64,000 bases of DNA, from positions 2,790,001 to 2,854,000 of the forward strand of contig NZ_FBXK01000005.1 of the NCBI RefSeq assembly GCF_900013425.1, in the 5' to 3' direction. The translations under genes and the position numbers were made by a program. The notes below the pieces were generated by a model. It was not told the origin of the DNA. It made no database searches and was given only the letters and a program-made list of their open reading frames with translations. This stretch comes from Sphingobium sp. Z007. GTDB lineage: Bacteria; Pseudomonadota; Alphaproteobacteria; Sphingomonadales; Sphingomonadaceae. Shown in pieces: positions 23,438 to 32,211 of the stretch. Position 1 is the stretch's first letter; every line of letters begins with the position of its first letter.

Positions 23438-26236
23438 ATGACAGACAAGAGTCTCTGGACATCTGCCGCCATCGTCGCCCTGGTCATGGGCGCGTCCAGC
23501 GCGCAGGCGCAGGAGGATGCGACGCCGCAGCCGGTCGTGGACGACGGCAGCGCCAATATCATCGTCACCGCCACCCGCCGCGCCAGCCCCCTGTCCGACG
23601 TGCCGATCGCGGTGTCGGCCGTGGGCGCGGTTGCGATGCAGAATAGCGGCGCAAGCGACATCCGCACGCTGAACCAGCTGGCCCCGTCCCTGCTCGTCTC
23701 CTCGACTGGGTCCGAAGCCAATGCGTCCGCCCGCATTCGCGGTATCGGTACGGTCGGCGACAATCCGGGGCTGGAAAGCTCGGTCGCGGTGTTCATCGAC
23801 GGCGTCTATCGCTCGCGCACCGGGTCAGGCCTCAACGAACTGGGCGAAATCGAGCGGGTCGAAGTGCTGCGCGGGCCGCAGGGCACGTTGTTCGGGCGCA
23901 ATGCGTCGGCGGGCCTCATCAACATCATCAGCAAGGCCCCGGAAAACACCTTCCATGCCAAGGGTGAGATCACCTACGGCAATTACGATTATTGGCGACT
24001 GTCGGGCCGCGTCACCGGGCCGATAGCCGATGGCATCGCGCTCAGCCTGGATGGCGTCTGGTCCAAGCGCGACGGCTTCTACAAGCTGGTCGACGGCACG
24101 GGCGCGACCGTTGGCGACACCAATGATCGCGACCGCTATTTCGTGCGCGGGCAGGCGCTGATCGAACCCAATGACGCGCTCTCCATCCGCCTGATCGGCG
24201 ATTATACCAATCGCGACGAAAGCTGCTGCGGCGCGGCCTATATCGAATCGCGCGAGCGGCGACCCGCAGCAGGCGGCGGCTACACCGACGCCCCGTTCAA
24301 CCGCATCGCCGCGATCCTGGCGGGTCAGGGCAGCGTCATCCCGGCCGATCCCTATGATCGCGAACTCGCCACCACGCCGGGCCGCGACTATGTCAGCAAG
24401 CTCAAGGATTGGGGCGTGTCGGGCGAGATCAATTATGATTTCGGTGGCGCCAAGCTGACCAGCATCACCGCCTATCGCGATTACAAATCCCGCGACTATG
24501 GCGATTATGACTATAATCGCGCCGACCTGCTCTATCGCGATCCCAACACCTATCGCCAGTTCAAGACCTTCACGCAGGAATTGCGGCTGCAGGGATCGGC
24601 CTTCGCCGACAAATTGGACTGGCTGGTGGGCGGCTATTACGCCAATGAACGGCTGACCCTACAGGACAATATCCGCTTCGGCGCGGATTACGGGCGCTTT
24701 GCGGCCTGTCGCCTGATGGCGGGGGCAAGCCTCAACAGCAATTTCACCGCGCAGCAGCTGGCCGCATGCGGCAGCGGCCTTGCCACCCAGCCGCTCATCA
24801 GCGGCACGCAGGCGAACCTCAACGCCGGGTTGACGGCGGCGCTTATCGCCGGCGGCGTGCCGGCAGGGATCGCGGCGGCGCAGGCAGGCGCGATCTCCAC
24901 CGGGCTTGGCAATGGCCTGCGCGCGCTGGCGGCGATTCCGTCCGGCACCGGCGACGTGGCGTCGCTCTATCGCCAGAAGAGCGAGAATTGGGCGCTCTTC
25001 ACCCATAATATCGTCCACATCACCAACCGGCTCGATCTGACTTTGGGCCTGCGCTATACCCATGAAAGCAAGCGTTTTTCGTCCGATTTCAACAACAATA
25101 ATGCGACCTGCGCGGCGTTGCAGTCGTCGGCTCTCCCCGGCCTTGCCACCAACCCAGCGCTGGGCAGCGCGGCCACGCTGGCGGGCGGCATCCTGACGCT
25201 GGGGTGCCTGGGCAATGCGTCCACTGGCCTCAACGCGCTCGACCTCAACGACAAGATCAGCGACGGCGAATTTTCGGGGACGGCGGTGCTGTCTTGGAAG
25301 CCGATCGACGAACTGCTGCTCTATGGCAGCTATTCGAAGGGCTATAAGGCGGGCGGCTATAATCTGGATCGATTCCAGCTGGGATCGACCGGCCTGAACG
25401 CTATTCCCGCCGTTTTTGCGCCGCGCACCAATGCCGACGTCGCCAGCCTGCGCTTCGCCGCAGAAAAGGTGGATTCGTTCGAAGTCGGCCTGAAATTTGC
25501 GCAACCCAAATGGAGCGTGAACATCGCCGCCTTCCGGCAGGAGTTCAAGAATTTCCAGCTGAACACCTTTAACGGCACCAGCTTCGTCGTGCAGAATATC
25601 AATGGCTGCGACAGCGCGCTGAGCGCCGCCCGCACCTGCGACAGTGGAGACGTTGGCCCCGGCCTCATCAGCCAGGGCGTGGAACTGGAAGCGTCGGTCA
25701 GCCCGGCGCGCAACTTCCGCGTGTCGGGCGGCGCGACCTATGCCCGCGCCAAATTCGCCAACCGGCTGGTGGGCAGCAGCAACGGCGCAGTGCCGCTCGA
25801 CCCGGCGCTGTTCCTGTTGCCCGGATCGATCAACAGCAACGCGCCGCAACTGGTCACGACCGCCAGCATGGCCTGGACCCCGGACATCGGTGCATCGGGC
25901 CTGTCGGCACTGTTCTACGTCGATGGCCGCCTGACCAGCGACTATAATACCGGGTCCGACCTGTTCCCCGAAAAGCGGCAGGACGGCTATGCCATCGTCA
26001 ACGCCCGTGTCGGCATCCGTGGGCCGGACCAGCGCTGGGCGGTGGAATTCTGGGGCCAGAATATCTTCAACCAGAATTACACTCAGGTCGCCTTCTCCAG
26101 CCCGCTCCAGTCGAGCAGCCCGGCGACGTCGACGACGGGTCAGTTTTCAGCAGGCGCGCCGATGGCGAACCAGCTGATCTCCGCTTATCTGGCCGAACCG
26201 CGCACCTATGGCATCACCTTGCGCGGGAGTTTCTAG
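23438..26236 (+). CDS. TonB-dependent receptor
   Basis: A 932-residue outer-membrane receptor that imports a ligand (siderophore, vitamin, carbohydrate or aromatic) using TonB energy. It has a signal peptide (cleavage near SAQAQ), a TonB box-like segment (ANIIVTATRR), a plug domain (about 45-165) ending with EVLRGPQGTLFGRNASAG, and a 22-strand barrel finishing YGITLRGSF with terminal Phe. The RRASPLSDVPIAVSA start suits the large sphingomonad receptor group of unknown ligands. Predicted outer loops are long and carry several Cys pairs. The ATG at 23438 follows AGGAGAGGAT, which is fully complementary to part of the candidate RNA at 5566-5575. Confidence 0.92.
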   Translation: MTDKSLWTSAAIVALVMGASSAQAQEDATPQPVVDDGSANIIVTATRRASPLSDVPIAVSAVGAVAMQNSGASDIRTLNQLAPSLLVSSTGSEANASARIRGIGTVGDNPGLESSVAVFIDGVYRSRTGSGLNELGEIERVEVLRGPQGTLFGRNASAGLINIISKAPENTFHAKGEITYGNYDYWRLSGRVTGPIADGIALSLDGVWSKRDGFYKLVDGTGATVGDTNDRDRYFVRGQALIEPNDALSIRLIGDYTNRDESCCGAAYIESRERRPAAGGGYTDAPFNRIAAILAGQGSVIPADPYDRELATTPGRDYVSKLKDWGVSGEINYDFGGAKLTSITAYRDYKSRDYGDYDYNRADLLYRDPNTYRQFKTFTQELRLQGSAFADKLDWLVGGYYANERLTLQDNIRFGADYGRFAACRLMAGASLNSNFTAQQLAACGSGLATQPLISGTQANLNAGLTAALIAGGVPAGIAAAQAGAISTGLGNGLRALAAIPSGTGDVASLYRQKSENWALFTHNIVHITNRLDLTLGLRYTHESKRFSSDFNNNNATCAALQSSALPGLATNPALGSAATLAGGILTLGCLGNASTGLNALDLNDKISDGEFSGTAVLSWKPIDELLLYGSYSKGYKAGGYNLDRFQLGSTGLNAIPAVFAPRTNADVASLRFAAEKVDSFEVGLKFAQPKWSVNIAAFRQEFKNFQLNTFNGTSFVVQNINGCDSALSAARTCDSGDVGPGLISQGVELEASVSPARNFRVSGGATYARAKFANRLVGSSNGAVPLDPALFLLPGSINSNAPQLVTTASMAWTPDIGASGLSALFYVDGRLTSDYNTGSDLFPEKRQDGYAIVNARVGIRGPDQRWAVEFWGQNIFNQNYTQVAFSSPLQSSSPATSTTGQFSAGAPMANQLISAYLAEPRTYGITLRGSF

Positions 26237-26379
26237 GACGGTCGCCATTCAGTTCTGGCGGCCTGCAAATGGCGACTTGCCGCGCTTCCGGTGCTCACGA
26301 CCTTAACGGTCGCTCCGCTCCGGGTCGCGACAAGTCACCATTTTCGTCACGCCATCTCCTGAATGGCAATCCGTCCTAG
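26233..26379. repeat. 147-bp imperfect palindrome spanning both stop codons of two convergent genes
   Basis: CTAGGACGG (26233-26241) mirrors CCGTCCTAG (26371-26379); GCCATTCAG (26244-26252) mirrors CTGAATGGC (26359-26367); ATGGCGACTTG (26269-26279) mirrors CAAGTCACCAT (26331-26341, one mismatch). The receptor and yggS stop codons lie in the outermost arms. It is likely a bidirectional transcript end or a mobile-type palindromic element. Confidence 0.7.
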
Positions 26380-27110
26380 TGCGATGAATTTCGGACCATC
26401 CCTCTCCCGCTCGCCGGAACCGGACGGGCGGGAGAGGGCCTTTGCCCGAAGAGCGCGGTGCCGACGCGAATGTCCGTCGCACCCAGCATGATCGCCGTTT
26501 CATAATCGCCCGACATGCCCATGGAGAGGCGTTCCAGCCCCTCCTCCCGCGCGATCTTCGCCAATAGCGCGAAAAAGGGCGCGGCCTCGATATCGGCCGG
26601 GGGCACGCACATCAGACCGGGGACCAGGATGTCGGCGGCGCGCGCCGCCGCGATCAGCGCGGGCAGATCGGCAATGGCGCAGCCGCCCTTCTGCTCTTCC
26701 GCACCGATATTGACCTGGATGAAGCAGGGGACGCGCCTGTCCGCCGAATCCATCGCCTTGGCCAGCGCGGTCAGCAGAGACGGACGGTCGAGGCTGTGGA
26801 TGACGTCGAACAGCGCGACGGCGTCGGCCGCCTTGTTTGACTGGAGCTGGCCGACCAGATGCAGGGCGACGCCGGAAAATTCTTCGCGCAGGGCGGGCCA
26901 TTTCTCCTGCGCTTCCTGCACCCGATTTTCGCCGAACGCGCGTTGCCCGGCATGGAGCAGCGGGCGGATCGTGTCGGCGTCGTGCGTCTTCGATACCGCG
27001 ATCAGGTTGATGTCGTCGGCGGTGCGCTGCGTCAGGCGGGCGGCGCGGTCGATGCTGTCGCGCAGAGTGGCGAGGCGTTCCGCGGCTTCGATTAGGCTGT
27101 CTGTGGTCAT
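26376..27110 (-). CDS. YggS family PLP-binding protein (PLP homeostasis)
   Basis: A 244-residue PLP-binding protein of the YggS/PLPBP family, an alanine-racemase-like barrel without a catalytic reaction of its own that buffers pyridoxal phosphate and balances amino-acid pools. The PLP Lys is in LIAVSKTHDADTI (near residue 40); GENRVQEAQEKW, HLVGQLQSNKA and the phosphate-binding LSMGMSGDYETAI and VGTALFG follow in the normal order. The last 20 residues are a Pro/Arg-rich tail. It is divergent from the ThiE-like gene (23 bp apart) and convergent with the TonB receptor across a long palindrome. Confidence 0.93.
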   Translation of the reverse strand: MTTDSLIEAAERLATLRDSIDRAARLTQRTADDINLIAVSKTHDADTIRPLLHAGQRAFGENRVQEAQEKWPALREEFSGVALHLVGQLQSNKAADAVALFDVIHSLDRPSLLTALAKAMDSADRRVPCFIQVNIGAEEQKGGCAIADLPALIAAARAADILVPGLMCVPPADIEAAPFFALLAKIAREEGLERLSMGMSGDYETAIMLGATDIRVGTALFGQRPSPARPVPASGRGMVRNSSH

Positions 27111-27133
27111 GCGCGCTGCTATAGGCGAAGGCC

Positions 27134-27682
27134 ATGGATGGTCGCCACCGCAAAAAACTGCCTACCCTCTGGCTGATGACCGACGAACGGGTGAACGATG
27201 CTGCGTTGCTGGCCGCGGCCGCGCGCCTGCCCAAGGGGCGCGGCGGCATCGTCTTTCGCCATTATCGCACCGATGAGAAGGCGCGGCGGGCGTTGTTTAT
27301 GGCGTTAAGGGCGATCGCGTGGCGGCGACGGCTGGTGCTGTTGCTCGCCGGTTCGGCGCGGGACGCGGCGGCATGGCGGGCCGATGGCGCGCATGGGCGG
27401 GACGTCAGACGCACCGCCCGTCCTTTGCTCCGCAGCCAAGCCGTGCATGATGTGCGGGAAGCGATGACGGCGCGGGGTGCGGATTTTTGCTTCGTCTCGC
27501 CCCTTTTCCCGACCCGGTCGCATCCAGGCGCTGGCGCGCTCGGTCCCGTGCGCTTCGCCGCCTTGGCGCGGCAGGTCGATGCGCCGGTGATGGCGTTAGG
27601 CGGCGTGCGCCGGACACACCGGCCCATGCTGCGCAGGATAGGAGCGGATGGTTGGGCCGCGATCGACGGGTTGACGCTATAG
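27134..27682 (+). CDS. thiamine phosphate synthase-like protein (TenI/ThiE family)
   Basis: A 182-residue TIM-barrel protein of the ThiE/TenI group, which couples HMP diphosphate with thiazole phosphate or aromatises the thiazole. Family features are LWLMTDERVND at the start, DGAHGRD, the loop FVSPLFPTRSHPGAGALGPVRFAAL (about 118-142) and MALGGV. It is some 20-30 residues shorter than typical ThiE, and no other thiamine gene is near, so it may be a TenI-like or repurposed enzyme. The short gap to the divergent yggS gene (23 bp) means that their promoters overlap. Confidence 0.78.
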   Translation: MDGRHRKKLPTLWLMTDERVNDAALLAAAARLPKGRGGIVFRHYRTDEKARRALFMALRAIAWRRRLVLLLAGSARDAAAWRADGAHGRDVRRTARPLLRSQAVHDVREAMTARGADFCFVSPLFPTRSHPGAGALGPVRFAALARQVDAPVMALGGVRRTHRPMLRRIGADGWAAIDGLTL

Positions 27683-27689
27683 GCCCACA

Positions 27690-27752
27690 CCGTTCGGTTC
27701 GAGCTTGTCGAGAACAGCGCGCTTAGGTTGTCGACAAGCTCGAACCGAACGG
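27690..27752. repeat. inverted repeat between convergent genes (CGTTCGGTTCGAGCTTGTCGA family)
   Basis: CCGTTCGGTTCGAGCTTGTC (27690-27709) is matched inverted by GACAAGCTCGAACCGAACGG (27733-27752). It fills the gap between the ThiE-like and HAD genes and could act as a bidirectional terminator. A related but distinct unit occurs at 50359-50481. Confidence 0.78.
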
Positions 27753-27762
27753 AATTTCTAAG

Positions 27763-28440
27763 TCAGTTCCAATCCACCCGCGTCCAGCCCCGCTCTGCCG
27801 CCAGCCTGGCCAGCGACTTGTGCGGGTTGGCGGCGAAGGGAATATCTGCAAACTCCAGCATCGGAGCGTCCGACACATGGTCGGAATAGGCCCGAATATG
27901 GGCCTGGCCTCGGTCGATCGCCTGGGACGCCATCCATGCCTTTATCATCCGCAGCTTGCCGGTGTCGTAGCAATTTTCGCCGGCGATTCTGGCGCGGACA
28001 TAGCGCAAATCCTGGCTCAGATGATCGGTGGCGATCACCGCGTCGAACCCCAGTCGCCGCGCGATCGGTTCGACATAGAGGCGGTAGGAGGCGGTGGCGA
28101 GCACCAGCGTGTAGCCATCGGCCCGGTCCTGCGCGATCTGCGCCACCGCGCCGGCGCGCAGGTTGCGGGCGATCACCCGGTCGGCATAGCTTTCGACATG
28201 CGGCATTAATTTCGCGCGCTCGACGTTGAAGCCGATCATCAGCGCCTGATTATATTCCTTGAGCCGCTGGCGGCTGATGAGCTTCACCACATAGGCCAGC
28301 ATCAACAGGATGACGCAGGGGAAAAGCACCAGTCGCCACGGCGCCATGTTGCCCGCCACATGGATCAGGAAGCCGGTATAGGTGCCCTTGAAGGTCACCG
28401 TGCGGTCCATATCGTAGATGGCCAACTTGTGTATCGTCAT
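27763..28440 (-). CDS. HAD-superfamily phosphatase (HAD-IB), membrane-associated
   Basis: A 225-residue HAD hydrolase: the nucleophile motif YDMDRTVTFKGTYTGF is near residue 10, motif II is ATASYRLYVEP, and motif IV is YSDHVSDAPML. A hydrophobic segment (about 34-54: PWRLVLFPCVILLMLAYVV) in the cap region suggests attachment to the inner membrane. HAD-IB members act on phosphoserine or lipid phosphates; the substrate here is unknown. I use the ATG at 28440; an ATG at 28464 would add eight residues. Its position beside a lipid-transport operon makes a lipid phosphate possible, but that is inference. Confidence 0.85.
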   Translation of the reverse strand: MTIHKLAIYDMDRTVTFKGTYTGFLIHVAGNMAPWRLVLFPCVILLMLAYVVKLISRQRLKEYNQALMIGFNVERAKLMPHVESYADRVIARNLRAGAVAQIAQDRADGYTLVLATASYRLYVEPIARRLGFDAVIATDHLSQDLRYVRARIAGENCYDTGKLRMIKAWMASQAIDRGQAHIRAYSDHVSDAPMLEFADIPFAANPHKSLARLAAERGWTRVDWN

Positions 28441-28538
28441 GCCGTATCCGAAACTTTTCGTCATGCCCTTCGTTCTGGCTTGCGGATGGGCCGTTTCGGC
28501 TTGCCGTGCAACCGATAATGGATCACTAATCCCATCGC

Positions 28539-29648
28539 ATGAATAAAGCCGCCGAACTAGTCGAGGAACAGCGCGACGGCAGCAATGTGGTCCGGCTTTC
28601 CGGGTCGCTTGCGATCGCCTGTCTGGGGGATCTGCCGGGCCGGCTGGACGCCGTGCAGCAGCCTGTGGGCGCGATCGACCTGTCCACCGTCGACCATATG
28701 GATACGATCGGCGCCTGGACCGTGCATCGCACCGCCAAGAGGCTGGGCTGCGAGGTCACCGGCGCCAGCGACGACGCACGCCGCCTGATCGACGCTGTTG
28801 GCGAACTGGACGATCCGGTGCCGATCCGGCCCGATCATGTCCATCCGTTGCGCCGCGTCGTCGGCCAGATCGGCGACGCCGTCATCGCGTCCGGCGCGAC
28901 CCTGATGGGGCTGCTCGGCTTTTTCGGCGCCACGCTGATCGCCATGGGCGCGGTCATCCGCCATCCGCGTCGCTTCCGCGTCAATGCGGTGGTCCAGCGG
29001 TTCGAGGTGGTCGGCGTGTCCGCTCTGGGCATCATCGGCCTGATGAGTTTCCTGATCGGCATCGTCATCGCCCAGCAGGGATCGGTGCAGCTGCGCCAGT
29101 TCGGCATGGAGATGCTGACGATCAACCTGGTCGGCCGCCTGACATTTCGAGAGCTTGGCGTGCTGATGACCGCGATCATGGTCGCGGGCCGCTCCGGCTC
29201 CGCCTTCGCTGCGCAGCTGGGCACGATGAAGCTGACCGAGGAGATCGATGCGATGCGCACCATCGGCGTGTCGCCGATGGAGGCGCTGGTGCTGCCCCGC
29301 ACGCTGGCCGTCGTCATCATGATGCCGTTGCTGGGCTTTTACGCATCGGTGATGGCGGTGATCGGTGGCGGCTTCCTGTGCGCCATTGCCCTCGAAATCC
29401 CGCCGATCACCTTCATCCAGCGGCTGCGGGAGGTCGTGCCGATCACCGACCTGTGGGTGGGCCTTATCAAAGCGCCGGTCTTTGGCATCATTATCGCGCT
29501 GTCGGGCTGCTACCAGGGCATGCAGGTCAAGGGCAATGCCGAGGAAGTGGGGCTGCGCACCACGGCCGCCGTCGTGCAGGCGATCTTCATGGTCATCGTC
29601 ATCGACGCGTTCTTCGCCGTCTTCTTCACCTGGGTAGGCTGGAACTGA
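28539..29648 (+). CDS. mlaE: Mla-type lipid ABC transporter permease with N-terminal STAS domain
   Basis: The 369-residue permease of an MCE/Mla phospholipid transport system that moves lipids between inner and outer membranes. Residues about 1-100 form a STAS-like domain (ATP-binding-protein docking in other systems this is MlaB), and about 115-369 form the MlaE permease with five or so helices; conserved patterns GLMSFLIGIVIAQQGSVQLRQFG and ELGVLMTAIMVAGRSGSAFAAQLGTMK are clear. The stop overlaps the start of the ATPase gene by one base. Fusion of the STAS and permease parts replaces a separate mlaB gene, as is common in alphaproteobacteria. Confidence 0.92.
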   Translation: MNKAAELVEEQRDGSNVVRLSGSLAIACLGDLPGRLDAVQQPVGAIDLSTVDHMDTIGAWTVHRTAKRLGCEVTGASDDARRLIDAVGELDDPVPIRPDHVHPLRRVVGQIGDAVIASGATLMGLLGFFGATLIAMGAVIRHPRRFRVNAVVQRFEVVGVSALGIIGLMSFLIGIVIAQQGSVQLRQFGMEMLTINLVGRLTFRELGVLMTAIMVAGRSGSAFAAQLGTMKLTEEIDAMRTIGVSPMEALVLPRTLAVVIMMPLLGFYASVMAVIGGGFLCAIALEIPPITFIQRLREVVPITDLWVGLIKAPVFGIIIALSGCYQGMQVKGNAEEVGLRTTAAVVQAIFMVIVIDAFFAVFFTWVGWN

Positions 29649-30532
29649 TGGGCGAGGAAGACATCATCGGGGCCGAGGAACGGCGCATCAACGAAGCGGT
29701 CCAGACCGCCGACATCGCCATTTCGGTGCGCGGCCTGCGCAACAGTTTCGGCGACCAGCTGATCCATGACGGGCTGGATCTGGACGTCCGAAGGGGCGAG
29801 ATATTGGGCGTCGTGGGCGGTTCCGGCACCGGCAAGTCAGTGCTGATGCGCTCGATCATCGGGCTTCAGACACCCGATGAGGGCGAAGTCCAGGTCTTTG
29901 GCGAGTCCATGGTCGGGCGGTCGGATGATGAGGCGCTGGCGATCCGCAAGCGTTGGGGCGTGCTGTTTCAGGGTGGCGCGCTGTTTTCGACGCTGACCGT
30001 CGCCGAAAATGTCGAAGTGCCGATCCGCGAATATTATCCCAATATTGGGCCTGAGCTGCGCGATGAGATTGCCGCCTACAAGATCCGCATGACCGGCCTG
30101 CCGACCGAGGCCGGTCCCAAATATCCGTCCGAACTGTCCGGCGGCATGAAGAAGCGGGCTGGCCTGGCCCGCGCGCTGGCGCTGGACCCGGACCTGCTGT
30201 TCCTGGACGAACCGACGGCCGGTCTCGACCCAATCGGTGCGGCCGCATTCGACGACCAGACGCGCAAATTGCAGCAGACGCTAGGCCTGACCGTCTTCCT
30301 CATCACCCATGATCTCGATACGCTCTATTCGATCTGCGACCGGGTGGCGGTGCTGGCGGACAAAAAGGTGACGGCGGTCGGCACGATCGACGAATTGCTG
30401 GCGACCGATCATCCCTGGATACAGGAATATTTCAACGGTCCGCGCGGCCGGGCCGCGACTGCGGCCGTGTCGCGCCATAAGGACCGCGAACAGACAGAGG
30501 CGGCGCTCAGCCCGTCGGACGGAAGGCGATAG
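29648..30532 (+). CDS. mlaF: Mla-type lipid transporter ATP-binding protein
   Basis: The 294-residue ABC ATPase powering the transporter. The Walker A motif GGSGTGKSVL is near residue 58, the Q-loop in GVLFQGGALFSTLTV, the signature LSGGMKKRAGLARAL near 160, and Walker B DPDLLFLDEPTAGLDP, followed by the switch His in ITHDLD. Residues 1-20 and the Arg/Ala-rich C-terminal tail (about 262-294) extend beyond the core. The start is the ATG at 29648, overlapping the permease stop. The MCE protein gene begins four bases after its stop codon, so the four genes are one operon. Confidence 0.95.
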   Translation: MGEEDIIGAEERRINEAVQTADIAISVRGLRNSFGDQLIHDGLDLDVRRGEILGVVGGSGTGKSVLMRSIIGLQTPDEGEVQVFGESMVGRSDDEALAIRKRWGVLFQGGALFSTLTVAENVEVPIREYYPNIGPELRDEIAAYKIRMTGLPTEAGPKYPSELSGGMKKRAGLARALALDPDLLFLDEPTAGLDPIGAAAFDDQTRKLQQTLGLTVFLITHDLDTLYSICDRVAVLADKKVTAVGTIDELLATDHPWIQEYFNGPRGRAATAAVSRHKDREQTEAALSPSDGRR

Positions 30533-30535
30533 GAT

Positions 30536-31498
30536 ATGGAAACCCGCTCCAATCACGTGCTGGTCGGCGCAGTCACGCTGCTGCTATTGGCTGCGATCAT
30601 GGCCGCCGCCTTCTGGTTCTCGCGCATCTCCGATGGCGAGAATAAGGAATATGACATCTTCTTCAAACAGTCGGTGAGCGGCCTGGCGAAGGGATCGGCG
30701 GTCAATTATGCCGGCGTGCCGTCGGGCAAGGTCGAGACGATCGAGTTGTGGAAGCGGGATCCCAGCTTCGTGAAGGTCCGCATTTCGGTGAAGGACGGCA
30801 CCCCTGTTCTACAGGGCACGACCGCCACCATCGCTGGCGTCGGCTTCACCGGCGTCAGCGAAGTGGTGCTGGACGGCGCGGTTAAGGGCGCGCCGCCGAT
30901 CGCCTGCCCGGCCGACAATATACTGGCCGCCTGCCCCGATGGCGTGCCCGTGATCCCGACCAAGCCCGGCGCGCTGGGCGAACTGCTCAACAATGCGCCG
31001 CAGCTGCTGGAACGGATTTCGACGTTGACCGAGCGGTTGACCGAATTGCTGAACGACAAGAACCAGCAATCGATCGCGGGCATATTGGCCAATGTCGAGC
31101 GGGTGTCGGGGGCCCTGGCTGATCGCAGCCCGGAAATCGCCGCCACCCTGGCCGAAGCGCGCATCGCGGTGCAGCGCACCGGCGTCGCCGTCGAGCAGAT
31201 CGGCAAGCTTGCCGCCACCACCGACACGATGCTGAACGAGGAAGGCCGACCGCTGATGAGCGACCTGCGCAAGAGCGTGCAAGCCGCGACCCGCAGCATC
31301 GAGACGCTGGACAAGACCATTGGTGAAGCACAACCGGGCGTGAAGGCGTTCAGCACCCAGACCATGCCGGAGGTCAACCAGCTGGTCCGCGACCTGCGCG
31401 AAATGTCGCGCTCCTTCCGCGGTGTCGCGGAAAAGCTCGACCAGCAGGGCGCTGGTTCGCTGGTCGGATCGCCCAAGCTGCCGGACTATAAGCCATGA
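30536..31498 (+). CDS. mlaD: MlaD-family MCE protein
   Basis: The 320-residue periplasmic lipid-binding component, anchored by one N-terminal helix (about 9-29). The MCE domain (about 38-120) has the usual beta-barrel segment SGLAKGSAVNYAGVPSGKVETIELW and the hydrophobic loop TIAGVGFTGVSEVVLDG. The rest is helical with heptad-like repeats (about 150-300: LLERISTLTERLTELL, IGKLAATTDTML), longer than E. coli MlaD, and could form a periplasmic tube as seen in larger MCE proteins. It overlaps the lipoprotein gene by 4 bases. Confidence 0.92.
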   Translation: METRSNHVLVGAVTLLLLAAIMAAAFWFSRISDGENKEYDIFFKQSVSGLAKGSAVNYAGVPSGKVETIELWKRDPSFVKVRISVKDGTPVLQGTTATIAGVGFTGVSEVVLDGAVKGAPPIACPADNILAACPDGVPVIPTKPGALGELLNNAPQLLERISTLTERLTELLNDKNQQSIAGILANVERVSGALADRSPEIAATLAEARIAVQRTGVAVEQIGKLAATTDTMLNEEGRPLMSDLRKSVQAATRSIETLDKTIGEAQPGVKAFSTQTMPEVNQLVRDLREMSRSFRGVAEKLDQQGAGSLVGSPKLPDYKP

Positions 31499-32157
31499 TC
31501 GCGGACAGGATGATGAGAGAGATGCTGACCATGTTCCATGTGAAACACCCCGGCCTGAACCGGACAGGCGCGCTGACCGCGCTGACCGCCGCCTTCGTGC
31601 TGTCCGGCTGCGTGTCGTTCGGCCCCAAGCCGCCGGCGCAATTGTTGACGCTGGACGCGGCGCAGAAGGTGCCGTCAGGCGCGACGCGCGTGGCCGGCAG
31701 CGGGCGCACGCTCATCGTGGCCGATCCCGATGCGCCCAAGATGCTGGATACGGTGCGTGTGCCGGTGCAATTGGGGCCGACCTCCGTCGCCTATGTGACC
31801 AAGGTGCAATGGGCCGACACGCCGCGCCACCTGTTCCGCCGTCTGCTGGCCGAAACCATTTCTGCCACGACCGACCGTGTGGTGCTGGATAGCGGACAGT
31901 TTTCGGGCGACGGCGGTCAGCGTCTGGGCGGCGAACTGGTCGCTTTCGGCTTGGACGCGGCCAGCAACAACGCCGTTGTGACCTATGACGCCGTGCTGAG
32001 CACCCCCAATGGCGTGGCGCTGGCGCGGCAGCGATTCACCGCGACCCAGCCGGTGGGCGGCAAGATTGAAGCGGGCACGGTCGGCGGGCCGATCAATGCG
32101 GCGGCGAACAAAGTTGCGGCCGATGTCGCGGCCTGGGCTGCGTCCGTGAAAGAGTGA
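31495..32157 (+). CDS. ABC-type transport auxiliary lipoprotein (PF03886 type)
   Basis: A lipoprotein expected to sit in the outer membrane as partner of the Mla-type transporter. After a variable start there is a hydrophobic run and lipobox LSGC (Cys about 40 from 31495), then the ABC_trans_aux domain with VQLGPTSVAYVTKVQWADTPRHLFRRLLAET, a hallmark of the family. The first ATG (31495) overlaps mlaD by 4 bases; the ATG at 31531 gives a shorter 208-residue form with a more normal signal peptide (MFHVKHPG). That second start lies inside a parS-like sequence, and the MFHVKH peptide is a known coding trace of parS. Confidence 0.85.
   Translation: MIADRMMREMLTMFHVKHPGLNRTGALTALTAAFVLSGCVSFGPKPPAQLLTLDAAQKVPSGATRVAGSGRTLIVADPDAPKMLDTVRVPVQLGPTSVAYVTKVQWADTPRHLFRRLLAETISATTDRVVLDSGQFSGDGGQRLGGELVAFGLDAASNNAVVTYDAVLSTPNGVALARQRFTATQPVGGKIEAGTVGGPINAAANKVAADVAAWAASVKE
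31532..31547. promoter_or_regulatory. parS-like site in the 5' end of the Mla lipoprotein gene
   Basis: TGTTCCATGTGAAACA matches 14 of 16 bases of the parS consensus TGTTTCACGTGAAACA. It differs in the central CACGTG (CATGTG), which usually weakens ParB binding. Confidence 0.5.
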
Positions 32158-32211
32158 GAACCTCCTTCGGTTCGCGTCCCGCATAGGGGCGGCGCGGACC
32201 GACAACGGGCG

